A stretch of 64,000 nucleotides of DNA from NCBI GenBank assembly GCA_905221605.1, contig CAJNDS010002196.1, positions 320,001 to 384,000 on the forward strand. Direction: 5' to 3'. Under the pieces are notes generated by a model, which did not search any database, was not told the DNA's origin, and saw only the letters and a program-made list of their open reading frames with translations. The stretch is from Symbiodinium natans. Its lineage: Eukaryota; Sar; Dinophyceae; Suessiales; Symbiodiniaceae. This document shows positions 1 through 11,902 of this stretch, one piece after another (the first letter of the stretch is position 1; each line of letters begins with the position of its first letter). The translations under genes and the position numbers were made by a program.

Positions 1-1
1 G

Positions 2-105
2 CAAGAAGGAGAAGGAACTTGCAGACAAGTCCAGCGACAAGTCCACGACAGACTTGATCAACCATCCGTTCCACATCAAGGATCCAGTTGTTGCGATCTC
101 TTTCT
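2..105 (+). CDS. possible lysine-rich exon, cut by window edge
   Basis: The window opens inside an open frame rich in Lys, Glu, Asp and Ser (begins KKEKELADKSSDK) and ending near a TGA at about 106. It could be the tail of an exon entering from the left. No family is recognised and the 3' splice site lies outside the window. Confidence 0.2.
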
Positions 106-1800
106 GACCATGACTGATGCGTCTGTGTCCGTCAAGGACTTGATGCTCATGGCCTACAATGGTGGGCTCATCGGGGTTCCTGACCAGATATGCTTGACTT
201 CAGAAGAAGTGCAGGCCAGCGGGTTGTGAGACTTTGCTGTTGCTACCTCTTGCAGCCTCTGGCTGCCTCTTGCTACCTCGGCGCCTGCTCTCCGATTTTC
301 AAAGCCTCAACCAAAGGCTCCGGAACTCTTCGACCTCGAGCTTTGATCTACAACTTCCTGAACCTTAAGACGTTTAACGCCCGTTCCCGTGGAGCCTCGG
401 GGCTTTTGTCAGCTGAGATCAGGCGATCTGGCCAATGCTTCTCAGGCAGGAGAAAAGAAGGGTTTATGGACAACTTGGGGAGGTGCAGGGGTTGAGCTGG
501 GCGCTTGTGTTCATCTTCAATGGAGTTCCAGAGTTTCGTCTTACCGAAGTGTGGTCGTCAGGGACTCGGAACGAGGTGCAAGCCTCCAGTGTCCAGTCTC
601 GTATTTTTTTTTGGGCAGCTGTTCAGCCAGATTGCCTCAACATTCGCTCTGTACCCGGAAGATGCTAGACCTCTGCTGCGAATCTTGCACTTTGTGAGTC
701 GTACCCCACTTTCTTCGAGCATGGGCCCAAGACCGTGTGCCTTCGACTTTAGGACTCTCATGAAGCTTGGCTTGTGACGCCTGGTGCATGCTGAAGGCCC
801 TAATCCTCAAAACTTGAGCCTTCTTTAAACCTGCCGGAGCCTTCTTAAATCTAAGCTCTCCGCGAATCGTTCTATGCCTGGGTTTCACAAATGGCTCCAC
901 ACGAGCGGGATGTGAGAGCTTTGAGAGCGCCTTTGGGTTTGGGGTTTGCGGGGTTTGCTTCGAGAAACGCCGCATGCAGAACGACCACGGAGCAGATCTT
1001 CCGGCACCTCGGCATCCGCAAAGCGGTCTCTGCTGGAAAGATGTACCAGGAGAGCTTGCCCTCAAAAACTCTAAGCCCTACATGTTGCATGGGCATTTTT
1101 GTTGGCGACATCCAAAGTTCATGTACGCACTTCGTCATTCTTCTCGGGAGTAGTGACGAAGTGGTGACGTAGTAGTGGGTGCTATGAAACGTTGCGAGCC
1201 GAGAACAAGCGAAGCTCTGGCCAAGCTGCATCTAGAAGCTGCAGCCGCTCAGCAGCTTTTCTAGATCCCAATTTAATATTAGTAGGAATACATTCGTAGG
1301 AATATACCAATACATTAATATTAGTAGGAAAAATTTGTGTATATATATATATATGCATTAAGTAAGTAAAAATAGGCAGAAGACCGAACGGCCAGAACAG
1401 CGAGACCCTGAGCAGAAGCAAGACCTGGGCACCTTAGCCCCCAACTGTCCCAACACAAGGATTCTGCGTTGAGAGGTTTCGGACATAGTGGAGCTTCGAG
1501 GTGCAGGGGCTCAGGGGTTTTGGGGACTTTCAGGTTTTGCCGGGGGGCTTGGGGTAGTTCAAAGAGCCTGCAGGATCCTGAGAAAGGCGATCGGCGCACC
1601 CCGAAGGACCTGGACTGGCCTTTTAGCATTTTTGTCCCTTGGGGCAGGGCTTTTGGGCTCGCGCTACGTGGCAGTCAGATTTGGAGTGTAGGGACACTTG
1701 AATACTAGCTAGGGCTTGGCACGGACTTGGGGTGTTGAGGTTCGGGGAGATTGTTACTCCATCAGCTGCCCTAAGCTGTTGTGTCTCCTGCCCCTGCCTA
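106..1800. other. no supported gene
   Basis: Several short frames are open here but none has paired splice sites or a recognisable motif. The best is 960-1057 (contains EQIFRHLGIRKAV), which follows a possible AG acceptor but has no clear donor. A small AT-rich patch with a (TA)n run lies at 1270-1360. Confidence 0.4.
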
Positions 1801-1809
1801 TCAGGAGGC

Positions 1810-1893
1810 AGAGCCGAAGCACTTCTTGTCAGGCCCAATGGAGTTATCCATGTTGATCGACACGCCCCTGAGCGGCACTCTCGAGGGCCCGTT
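1810..1893 (+). CDS. possible orphan exon
   Basis: An open frame (contains FLSGPMELSMLIDTPL) sits between an AG acceptor at about 1808 and a GC-type donor at about 1894. A second frame is also open over the same bases, so the frame is not settled. No family recognised. Confidence 0.2.
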
Positions 1894-2514
1894 GCGAATC
1901 GCTTGCTGACGAAACTGGTGGAGCTTCATACGGGTATTTCCCCAAATGGAGGGGGGCACTTTCCAGCGGGGAGTTATCGATCCCAAGTGACGACTGTCAC
2001 CCTGCCAAGGCTGCACGGAAACGAGAAGATGAAAGCCCGCTTCTCCAGCCCGCTGCAGATGATGGTCTCCATGGCATCTTGCAGTTATTGGAAACCTTCC
2101 AAGCCCGCCCCGAAAACTTCCAAAATGGTCTAAACCCTAAACCCTAAAGCCCTCAACCCTAAACCCTAAACCCCGAGCCTTAAAGCCCTCAACCCAAGTC
2201 CCCCCTGGAGGTGAAGCACGCCCAAACCAATGGCCGCCTCTGGGATGAGGCTGGTCCCACACCTGGCGGTGCCTCGTCAGGCCTCTCAAGGCTTTGAGTA
2301 TCATTAACAGGGGGTTTTACGATGTTAGGGTGCCTCATTGGAGTCCTTATTATCAGGGGATCCTACTATTTGGGGGTCCATTTTTTGGGTCCCCTATTTT
2401 CGCACACCCCCATATCATTAAGATGCTATAGTATTAGATTAATGTGTGATTGTATGACAAGATTATTTCAGTAGTATATGGTTGAATATATGAGTGTATG
2501 AGTATATGAATATA

Positions 2515-2745
2515 TAAGTATATGAATCTATGAAACTATGAATCTATGAATCTATGAATCTATGAATCTATGAATCTATGAATCTATGAATCTATGAATC
2601 TATGAATCTATGAATCTATGAGTCTATGAACCTCTGAGTCTATGAATCTATGAATCTATGAATCTATGAGTCTATGAATCTATGAGTCTATGAATCTATG
2701 AATCTATGAATCTATGAGCTTCTGAATCTATGAATATATTGAGTA
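2515..2745. repeat. 8-bp minisatellite TATGAATC
   Basis: About 25 head-to-tail copies of an 8-bp unit, with scattered single-base variants (gagtctat, gaacctct). It lies in an AT-rich stretch (2400-2760) with no gene. Confidence 0.9.
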
Positions 2746-5389
2746 TATTATGAGATGATGTCTGTAAAGTGATCCCGAAAACAATGGGAATGTTGTTGAC
2801 CCAAAGCCTCCGCCCATGCTTCATGCTTAGCACTGGTCCAAGTTGGGCCACCAGGAAAACCTGGCCTAAGGTGATGAGCCAGCTTCCAAGCCGGCGCCTG
2901 ATGCATAAACGGGCCTCGACGTGTGTGCCTGGAGTTCGCGCGAACACGTTAGACATCCCTTCAACCCCTAAAACCCTAAGTCCTGAACCCCAAGCCTTTA
3001 AACTTCAAACCCATGAGAACCCTAGCGTGGTTTGGCAGGGCTTTTGATGGGGTACTGCATGGACCGAGGAGCTTCAGTATACATGTATTTCTTATCCCAA
3101 ACCCTCCAGGGGTGATTCACAGCTTACAGTCGAGAGCTCCTCTTGAATCAATTCCAGCGTGCCTGATCTCGAGCGCCTTTGTACATTCCCCAATACCAGG
3201 ATGCAAAAGAGGTCTGTTCGCTGTTGCTCAGAACTGGGCAGTGCGGCACCTCAGAGCAGAATTGCACTAACCCACGAGAAAGCATCTGGATCAGGAGGGG
3301 CGCGTGTCCGAAACGCAGATAAGACCTAGAGAGCTGTAATGGTAAGTCTGGTGCGAAGATGATACACGCAGCTGAGAGACTTCAACAGGTCTTAGCGACC
3401 CTAAACCCTGAGCCCCCCTAACCAGTCCTGTTCGGGCGCCACCGTCCTGTCTGCCGGGCCACCGGAACCTGCAAAGCAGAAAACGCCTCCCCCGAAAACC
3501 CTAAACCCTGAACCGCAAGACATTTTTGGGTTTTTTGGGGTTCAAGGTGAAGGTTCCGAAGTAGAGACGCTTTGAACCACAAGACTCCACTCACAGCCAG
3601 CGCTCTCTCCCAAACACTGGGAGGGGGGGAGCTGTGGGCCCTGGTGCAAAGCAACCGTGGTCTTGCCAAACTCCCTCACGTCTGGCTCAAGTCCGAAGTG
3701 TGGAGTGCCAGAAATGGTGCAGTGCAGACATGTTCGGTATTCTGCCTCTAAGTTCTGTCACAGCCCCAGTGAGCCAATTCTGTCGTTTGCCGCTGGGACA
3801 ACCATATAGACCCTATTAAGACGCGGAGCGCAGGCAACTGGTTCCGACAGCTGGAGCTCCGTGATGGGATCTCAGGTGGAATTCGGCGGCTTCAGGATTT
3901 TGTCGACCTGCAGTGTCCGGACCGTGTGTGCAGCGGCCCCCTGGAACACAGGGCCGAAACGCCCTAAGCCCAAACTTCCCCAAACTTCCCCAAACCCCCC
4001 AGAACATGCCAGGAGCCGCGGGTGCTCCGCCACTGCGAGGCCTGGGCCCAGGCGACACAGGGCCCGAAGGGTGAACGCTCGTTGCCGCGGAGGGTTTTGA
4101 GCCCTTGCCTGGAGCTCTTCAGGGTTCAGGGGCTCGGAGCGGCTTAGGGCACAAAATCTAGGCTCTAAACTTTAGCGTTTAGGGTTTAGAAGTTTAGGGT
4201 TCACCGATTCGAAACCCCTAAGCTCCTCGCATCAGACAGGCAGTGCATGCGCCGTGTCGCCAGTGGGCAGATGTATCCGATGCCAGGCAGGGTGGAACGT
4301 CTCGAAGAACCATAAATGCAAAACCTGAAGCCCGTGCTTGTTCTGAGCACCGAGCTTCGAAACCTTATGGATCAGTCCACTAGAGTCAGTTGCATCTGCG
4401 CCGGCGTATGCTGGGATTGAAAGATCAAGGATTTCTCAGGAGACTGAAGCCAACTACCAGACAAGACGATTGTGCTGGTAATGTTTGGAAGGCCTACAGG
4501 CGCTTTAAACTATGGCTCTTGATTTGCTTTTGCTAAAGCTCCGATCCCGGTGTGCGCCGTGGGCGGGCGGTGTACCTTATTCCCTGAAGCTGAGACGCTT
4601 CAGAGTCCTTGCACAGAAAGCAGCTTCGGTTTTGAGTTGTAGGGTTCACTTCCATACAGCTTCCATATGAGCACAATGAGGCTTTAGATGGCTTGAGTAA
4701 GCAGGTCCTGCTGTTTGATCCTGACATCTTTGAGTCCTACAGTAGGCATCAGACCTGTTGTGGATGATCCTCGCGTGCTAGGGCTTAAAGTTCCAAACCC
4801 TCAAGGCTTTGGAGTACGAGGTGATCAGAGAGACCAAAGCCCGGCAACCTTCAAGCCTACCACCAAGGACTCTTAAAACCATCCTAAACCCCAAGACCCT
4901 GAAACCCCGAAACCTTAGAACCCTGACCCTAAGCCTAAAGCAAACCCAAAGCCCAAGCTTAAGCCCGGTGCCATGGGCAGGAAGCAGTGGCAGAAGGCCC
5001 AGACCAGTCGGTTGTTGGGCTCAGGGGGTTTAGGGTTTAGGTTTTAGAGGTAGGGTCAGGGCTTTAGAGGGCTCAGTTTCGTTTGAACCCTTGTGGAGGT
5101 GTTCTGGTGTGCGACTGCCCTGTTTGGCCTTAAGCTTTAAGCTCTCTTCGCCGCGAGGGAAGTTCTGAAGCTTCAGAGCTGGAGCCCCTGGATACCAACC
5201 AGTTTTATGCGCCGGGCTGAGTTTAATGAGAAGACAGACCGCGTGCCCGGAGTTTGTAGACATGATGAGTCGGTTTGTTGAGGAAGCCTCTACACTAAAT
5301 CCCCCAGGCTCCGCCACCGACATCACTACCGCCAAAAACCTTCAACCTTGAAACTCATAGACTCAAAACCTTCTACGACCTTCCTACAG

Positions 5390-5906
5390 GCGCAGGCCCA
5401 CGCCGCGGGCTACACCCTCGGCCCTGCGTTCCGCACAGTGCGGCGGCTGCAGCGAGGCGCCGGGCACGTGGCGGCTGTTCTTCGCGCAGAGGACGCCCCG
5501 CCCCCCGCCCCCCCCCACACCCCCATTCCTCCCAGGGGGATTTTTGGGATGTTTAGGGATGACCTTGCAGTTTGGGAGTCCAGGAGGATGACTTTCACCA
5601 CCACTTCTGGCTGCATCCCGGTGTCGTGGATGGTGCCATTCAGTTGGCAGGCGCACGCGTCCCTAAAGCCTCGACCCCAAAAAGGTCCAGTGCGGGTTTG
5701 GGCGGATGGGCAGATGGGTGCGGCTTCCCCTCATAGACCATTCACCCTCAGTCAACCTGCCACAGGCCTGGCCCCACACGGCTTCTGCCGGGAGCAGGAG
5801 GAGCAGGAGGGGTAGATCGTAAGATTTGTATTTCAAGTGCCCATGTGAGAGACTTAGTTCTAGGTTTGTTAGGCCTCCTTAGCTTGTCCAGTTTCAAGGT
5901 AGCACT

Positions 5907-5937
<31 letters not shown>

Positions 5938-6532
5938 GGGAGAGCCAGGAGTCGCCCGCCATCAAGGCCCGGCGCTCTCACGGACAGCCTTTGCTGGTGT
6001 TGTGGGCATCGGAGGTGGACTTTTTTTGTTGCTCTTAAGTTCCTGTGCGCGGGGCCTTCTTCCGCCGCGCCTGTGTGTTCTAAGAGTGTCTACTGCTGAA
6101 TGTTCTGGCGAGGTCCCAAATTGCAGTAGAACAACACTTCGAGTCGGAGCTCCGCGCGCGCCACCCTCAACCCCCCAATCAACCCGAAAGCTCCAATGTC
6201 CCTGGCTTTAGGAGGGAGTTGGGTCGAGAGTTCCCGCCGGCCCCCATCTCTCTGACGCATCGAATCCTTGGAGAGATGCTCACACAGCTCTCACCCGAAG
6301 CGTCGTGAATTCACCACCCGACCGTTAGAAACTCTATAATCTATAAAATTAAAATAGTTCTAAGATAATTACAACATTACATTATATACGACACCCCCTT
6401 TACCCTGAAGCCAGAAAGCCAGAAGGTGCCAGTATCAGCTCGATCTGCGCAGCTGGCACTGCTGGGGCCAAGCTGAAGTGTGTGGATGAGGGGCTTTCGG
6501 GTGTTTAGGGCTTAGGGTGTTTTTTTTTTTTT

Positions 6533-6563
<31 letters not shown>

Positions 6564-6963
6564 GGGTTGGGGGGGGTTGTGGGAGTTCTAGATGTGTTGG
6601 GCTGGGGGTGGGGTTGGGGCTTTCGGCTCTAGGGTCTCGGGGCTTTGTTCAAAGTTCGCTTCGGCACCCTCGCAAGCCCCGCGAATGGCCTCCTCCACCC
6701 TCAGTTCCAACTCCAAAGCAGTATGACATACATATACATATATATGTATATGATAAGAAGGAAGACAACATGTAATCAATAAACGCAGATAAAGAACTAT
6801 ATATATATATATATACACACACTCATATACATACATACATACATATATACATACATATATACTGATACACGATATCATGCACAGCTTATCTTGAGGCCGT
6901 CCCCGAGGCCTGCGCCGGGCCGCTGGCCACAGTGGAGGGGCCCTGGCTGCGCCCGGAGTCCCA
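5390..6963 (+). CDS. polyketide synthase dehydratase (DH) domain, split over exons
   Basis: Partial multi-exon segment of a type I polyketide synthase. Exon 5390-5491 encodes GYTLGPAFRTVRRLQRG, matching the DH motif GYxYGPxF followed by a basic 'RRLxRG' strand. Exon 5584-5650 encodes HPGVVDGAIQ, matching the second DH catalytic motif HPxxxDxxxQ with its Asp present. In this family the His of the N-terminal hotdog and this Asp dehydrate the beta-hydroxyacyl-ACP intermediate. Exon 5949-6014 (ends LLVLWASE, donor gtggac) and exon 6896-6963 (PLATVEGPWLRPES, like the xGRPLAxVxGLxLRP end of DH domains) fit the rest of the domain but are less certain. The N-terminal HxxxGxxxxP motif, and KS, AT, KR and ACP domains, were not found nearby. 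The first intron is about 90 bp and contains one degenerate TTTAGGG unit. Confidence 0.55.
6522..6567. repeat. T-tract followed by G-tract
   Basis: About 20 T followed by about 22 G, then a G/T-rich tail. It lies inside the putative last DH intron, preceded by GGGTGTTTAGGG-type sequence. Confidence 0.85.
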
Positions 6964-6975
6964 GAAAAGATTGGA

Positions 6976-7130
6976 AATTGGGGTTTAGGGTTTTTAGGGT
7001 TTAGGGTTTCAGGGACTTAGAGAATTAGGGTTTCAGGGTTTCATGGTTCAGGGATTTAGAGAATTAGGGTTTAGGGTTTCAGGGATTTAGAGAATTAGGG
7101 TTTCAGGGTTTCATGGTTCAGGGTTCACGA
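6976..7130. repeat. degenerate TTTAGGG-like block
   Basis: Telomere-like units (tttaggg, ttcaggg, ttaggg) mixed with a repeated 'agggatttagagaattaggg' phrase that occurs three times. It directly follows the candidate last DH exon. Confidence 0.75.
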
Positions 7131-8130
7131 AACACAATCAAACGCCCCAGCACTGCCCTTAAGCAGACGAAGGATCTGATGCCTTAAAGCTTATGGGTGA
7201 AGCTTGTACAGCGCAGACTTTAGTTCTGGCTTTAGGGTTTACTCGGGGTATTGAGGGTGTTAAGAGCATGAAGGGCATTCGGGGTGCTTGGGTATAAGGG
7301 TATTTGGGATATTTAGGGCACTTTGTCGGTGAGGTCACGCGTTGCAACGTTGGCTCAAGAGCTCAAGAGCTCCGCACCTCAAAGTCCTGAGCTCTGCTTT
7401 GAACTTAAGGGGGGGGGCGGGAGGGGGTGGCACTACGTCCTTGACATGAAGTCATACGCCGTGGAGCCGGATTACTTGCATCCACAACACGCAAAACGCA
7501 ACGCCTTACCAGACAATGCTTTGCCTGCAGAACTTCCCGGGTGCCAACCCCCTAAACGACGTAGTCGCTGGAGGCACGAGGCTTAGAGAGTTCCGTGTTG
7601 CACAGCCATGGCCCAAGCGAAGCCCCGAGCCGTCAAAGCGCAGACGAAGCGAAGGAGCGAACAACAAAAACCGTGCAAAATAAGAATAATGGTACGTAAC
7701 AGTATAACAGCAATATTATGAATACTTACAATCTTCCTAGTTCTAATTATTTTAATTTTAATTTTAATAATAATCATAATAAGATAGTGATATTGTTGAA
7801 ATTTTGGTGTCTTTCGCAGGCCTGGCCCCAAGCAAAAGCAACCAATGTGAAGAGCACGCGCGAGACGCAAAGCCCAGAGGGTTCACACGGCCAAGGGTTC
7901 CAATGGATGATTTGGTTGCCAAACAAAGATAGGAAACCCCAAACCCTAAACCCTAAACCCTGAACCCGAAACCCTAAATCGATTTGTGGTTTTGGAGACC
8001 CGGCCCTTCAGTGGGAGTCGTGCTAGGGGGCCACGCAGGGGATCCTGACGGCCGCCCCAAGCAAATCTGCATCCCCATCCCCACAATACGCCGCTGAAAC
8101 TCCAAAGCCCTTGGTCAAGAAGCTTACCCC

Positions 8131-8488
8131 TAAAACCCTAAAACCCTACAACCCTAAAACCCTAAAACCCTAAAACCCTAAAACCCTAAAACCCTAAAAC
8201 CCTAAAACCCTAAAACCCTAAAACCCTAAAACCCTAAAACCCTAAAACCCTAAAACCCTAAAACCCTAAAACACTAAAACCCTAAAACCCTAAAACCCTA
8301 AAACCCCTAAGACCTTAAAACCCTAAAGCCCTAAAACCCTGAAACCCTAAGACCCTAAGACCCTAAAACCCTAAGACCCTAAAACCCTAAGACCCTAAGA
8401 CCCTAAAACCCTAAAACCCTAAAACCCTAAAACCCTAAAACCCTAAAACCCTAAAACCCTAAAACCCTAAAACCCTAAAACCCTAAAC
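8131..8488. repeat. AAAACCCT 8-bp telomere-variant array
   Basis: Roughly 45 units of an 8-bp variant (ccctaaaa rather than the 7-bp ccctaaa), mostly perfect, with a short gaccctaa-variant patch at 8310-8400. It ends near a candidate exon at 8520-8618 that is followed by a G-tract and TTTAGG sequence. Confidence 0.95.
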
Positions 8489-8519
8489 CCACAACCCAAA
8501 ACCCTAAACCCTAAACCCC

Positions 8520-8618
8520 ATCAGCTGCGAGCTCCTTTGCCAGGAGCCTCGCAGTGCTAGCCTTGGCGGGCACTGCAGCCGGCTTCTCCCGGGCACTCGC
8601 AGGACGCCGGTCAGCGCG
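8520..8618 (+). CDS. possible exon with a hydrophobic segment
   Basis: One open frame encodes SLAVLALAGTAAGFSRALAG, which resembles the hydrophobic core of a signal or plastid transit peptide. It lies between a C-rich array and a G-rich tract, the arrangement seen around better-supported exons here. Another frame is open, and no Met is in place. Confidence 0.2.
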
Positions 8619-9078
8619 GGGGGGGGGGGGGGTTTAGGCGTCTTGAGTTCAGGGTTTAGGCTTTAGGGTTAGGTTTTTTGGGGGTTTAGGGCTTGGGGGT
8701 TGGCTTTGGGATTTGCCTCAGGATTCTGAGTGTTTGACGAGGGCTTGGGGGCATTTCAAGAATCTTTGGGCCGGGGGTTTCAGGTTTTCAGGTTTTTGAA
8801 GGGGTCTGCTGTATCATCCAGCATGCTGGCATTTGCAGCCCTGACAAGGCCCAGTGGGCTTGCAGACGCTGCGCAAGCGGTATTTGGAGACCAAGTCGAT
8901 GCAGACGCTGCCGAAGCCAGGTGTACTGGCACCATGGACCGACATCGAGCGCCTGGGATAGTTCTGTTTCTGGTTGAATCTCATAGCCCTCGTCTGCCCA
9001 ACCAATGGCAGACTCAGTCTCCTTCGGTGATCCTGGTCATCGTAGATAGTAACACTTAGTAAGCCTTCGAAAATGAAG

Positions 9079-9563
9079 AGCCCATGCCTCCAAGAAAGGC
9101 GCGTCTTCACCATTGTGCCCCACTCGTTGCGCCGGGACATCGAGCAGTTGGATGCAAGAAGACAGGAGGTTTTTTCTCACTAGGACACGCAAAGCCCCGC
9201 GACCTTTGCTTTGCCTTAACTTTGCCTTGCCCCTGGTTCCTCCATGTTCCTCCCAGGCAGCTGGAGTACCTGGTGTCCAGACAGGCATCTCAGAACTCTT
9301 CAGAAGGGTTTAGGCTTGGATATGCTTGGATGCCGGGGGTCCGCACAGGTTATGCGTTTTTAGTATTACGACTGCTTGCGCTCTTGGTAGCCCTTCCCAG
9401 TTGCCTCTGTCAGGTCCTTGCTCCAGACCGGCAGCGGTTTGTAGAGGAGCAGGCTCTGCCAGAGTACAGGCGGCTGCTCCTGCATGTCTTGGTGGCTGCT
9501 GGTGGGAAGGATGCCTTCATCGTCACACCTCCACAGCCGCAGCTGCTTGCCTTTCCCGCATAA
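9079..9563 (+). CDS. 3' end of an unrecognised gene, three exons
   Basis: Exons 9079-9168 (contains FTIVPHSLRRDIEQL, donor gtttt), 9261-9302 (LEYLVSRQASQNSS) and 9414-9563 (begins VLAPDRQRFVEEQALPEYRR, ends in TAA) join in phase 0. The second intron (9303-9413) must start with GA, an alternative donor known in dinoflagellates, and begins gaagggtttagg. A further exon at about 8869-8921 (LRKRYLETKSMQTLPK) may belong. The last exon is amphipathic and helical. No family is recognised. The gene ends about 0.9 kb before the oxygenase gene on the same strand. Confidence 0.45.
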
Positions 9564-10054
9564 CCTCGGTACTATGACATCTTATGACGCAACCTCTGAG
9601 CACGTCATATGCGCCCGCGTAAGCCTGAGACCAAGAGGTCCACGCTGGTCAACAACCTCCCGGCATCGATCCCTTGAGATCCCAGGTTCGGGCTCTATTT
9701 CGCGTTGCAGGGCCGCGCGCTTCACCTGCAGCTGGCCATCAATCTTGAGGGAGCTTAGGGTTGGAGTGATCCGGCGTTTTTTTGGGCATACTCTTGCCAT
9801 ATTCTTGTGTATTCTTGTGTGGTCCTGCCTTCGGGCTGGGGCTTGACTGGGTTTGCAGTGGGCTGGGAAATGTGCTGGAAGGTTCATGATGTCATGGGCA
9901 GTGATATTGACCACAGTTGCTCCTCCGGCTTCAACTGTTCAACCCCCTACTTCCAATCTACAATCTACCCATGAGCCCATCAAGTATGGCTTCAGGCCCT
10001 GCCTTTCGGTCGAAGTAGACGATGCTCTGACAGGGAGGCCCCCCACCCCTGATC

Positions 10055-10144
10055 ATGGCACCTCTTGCCAGGCACCCGGGCCAGCGCATCCCCGGTGCCG
10101 CTGTGGCAGCAGATCTGGCGCTGCGTGGTCGCAAGAATAACTCG
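10055..10144 (+). CDS. possible first exon of the downstream oxygenase gene
   Basis: Begins with ATG and encodes a short Ala/Arg-rich stretch (MAPLARHPGQRIPG) before a GC-type donor (ggctgagg). It could be an N-terminal targeting region. Its phase does not join directly to the exon at 10481, so another exon or another start would be needed. Confidence 0.2.
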
Positions 10145-10480
10145 GGCTGAGGATGATCTGGGGTGGGGAATGAGAGTTTCAGGACCACGCGGCTTCTGGT
10201 TCGGGGGTTGAGGGGTTTAAGTTTTCGATAAGGTCTGTTCCCGTTCAATTCTGCGCAAGGACTGCAACAGCTCGGGCTGAACAGTTAGGCCCCAACTTCC
10301 ACACCGGAGATACTACATGGGAGTTTATAACAGGATCCCCTTACGATTGCGACTCTGACCCAGTATGGTCGGAACCCCCCACATTATTCATTCGCACATC
10401 CCAGGTCAGTTCATGAGGACTGGGCTCTTGCGCAGTGACCGCGCAGAGTACTCATGGCCTCCTGATCTGTGTTACATGAG

Positions 10481-11902
10481 GTAGACCTGCTATCTGTCAG
10501 CATTCGTGTCAACAAGGAGCTTCTGCACAAAGAGCACCGGGTATGTGTGGTGGATGACTTCTTTACGCCCGATGTGAGCTGTCTGCAAGTGGAAGACACC
10601 AAAAAGGCCGTTGAGTGTGAAAGCCATTTTCTCGTCGGGAACCTACACGTATCATTAGCATCATTCCTTGTATCCAGCCGAAGCCTAGGTGATGTTCAGA
10701 TTAGTCCTTGTGATTCAACAACAATTTTGCTGGTACAGCTAAGGCGTTGAAGGCGCTGCAGGACTATCTGCTGGAATCCACGATTTGGTCACAGGTCAAG
10801 TTTGGTCATGTGGGCGCCGTGGACGGCATTCTCTAAGTTCTTGCTGTCTCATCGTGGTTTGGAGCAGATTGGGCAGATCAGGGTGCATTGTAGTTGCAGA
10901 TAGACCTGCTTCCTACCCTTGTGTTGCTCATCATCTACGCATTCTTCTGTCAGATGCGGTGAATGGGCTCGGAGGGTTGAACCTTGTGTCCCCAATGACA
11001 GAGGCACCTACCTCGACACGGGCTTCGCGTCGGACTTAGTCAGCCAAATCGACGAGGAGCTGAGGCCCCCTGCTCGAGTGGCTCGGGGTGTGCGGGATCT
11101 TGCTGTATGGGAATCGAAACGAGCTAGGCAGCTAGACCACCAAACAATAGGCACACCTCTGAAGAAACTGAATGAACAACACGACAATCCAGACCATACA
11201 CCCGAACTCCTGAATCCAAGCCTTTGGGGAGCAAAGAAGAACATAGAAGAACGTCAAGACACGCCAGCCGCCACGACACCAACTACGTGTAGGGTTCACA
11301 GGGTTTCGGGCAAGGTTTGGTTCGTCCGCGTCGTAGGCAGCAGCTGCCCATTCTCAGCGACAAAGAGTTGCACAATGCTGCTGGGCATATGCAGCAGCAA
11401 GCATGTGAGCGAGGCCCTTTCGATGATCGATGATGTATGGTGATCTGATGGCTGATGGTCTGCGCAGATGGCCTTTTGGACATGTCTTCCCACATCCGAG
11501 GCTTGGGCATACATGTATGATGGCTCCCTTGGAGGCATAGACACTCATGCAGACGACTGCCAAGTGCAGATTAACTTCTTTGTCAGCCCCTCCTCGGCCA
11601 ATCTTTGGTCAGAGGAGGACTCGCTGCCCGCTGGAGGTCTGGTGCTTTACGGTGTCGGTCCGCCGGCGGACTGGAATTACAGCGACTACAACAGCATTGT
11701 GCAGAACCCCCAGATCGATGAGATTCTACAGGCAAACAATTACTGGAATGTGACCATCCCATACATCGAGAACCGCGCCGTTCTCTTTGACTCAACATAC
11801 TTCCACAAAACGGATTGCATGCGCTTCAAGAAGGGCTACACGAATCGTCGCATCAATGCTGCTCAGCTGACACAGGCTTTCTCTCAGTTGTCGGGTTCCT
11901 GA
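10481..11902 (+). CDS. 2-oxoglutarate/Fe(II)-dependent oxygenase-like protein, five exons
   Basis: Five exons with matching phases: 10481-10573, 10744-10813, 11004-11064, 11337-11376 and 11501-11902 (TGA), giving about 221 residues. The first carries RVCVVDDFFTPD, the 'V(V)DxFLTPE' entry strand seen in this superfamily. The third gives TYLDTGFASDL. The last carries THADDCQVQINFF (HxD metal ligands), GGLVLYGVGPPADW, and then NRAVLFDSTYFHKTD...RFKKGYTNRRIN, supplying the distal His and the Arg expected to bind 2-oxoglutarate. Such enzymes hydroxylate a substrate using O2 and 2-oxoglutarate; the substrate here is unknown. Donors are GT for intron 1 and GC for introns 2-4; intron 4 is 124 bp. Unlike other genes here, its introns hold no telomere-like arrays. 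The true N terminus is not resolved. Confidence 0.85.

Noticed and set aside
7348-7362. ttggctcaag, the end of the dinoflagellate spliced leader
   Set aside because: Only the last 10 bases match; the upstream part of the leader is absent, so this is within chance for 64 kb.
8131-8488. A true chromosome end
   Set aside because: Telomere-like arrays occur at dozens of interior positions in both orientations with genes on both sides.
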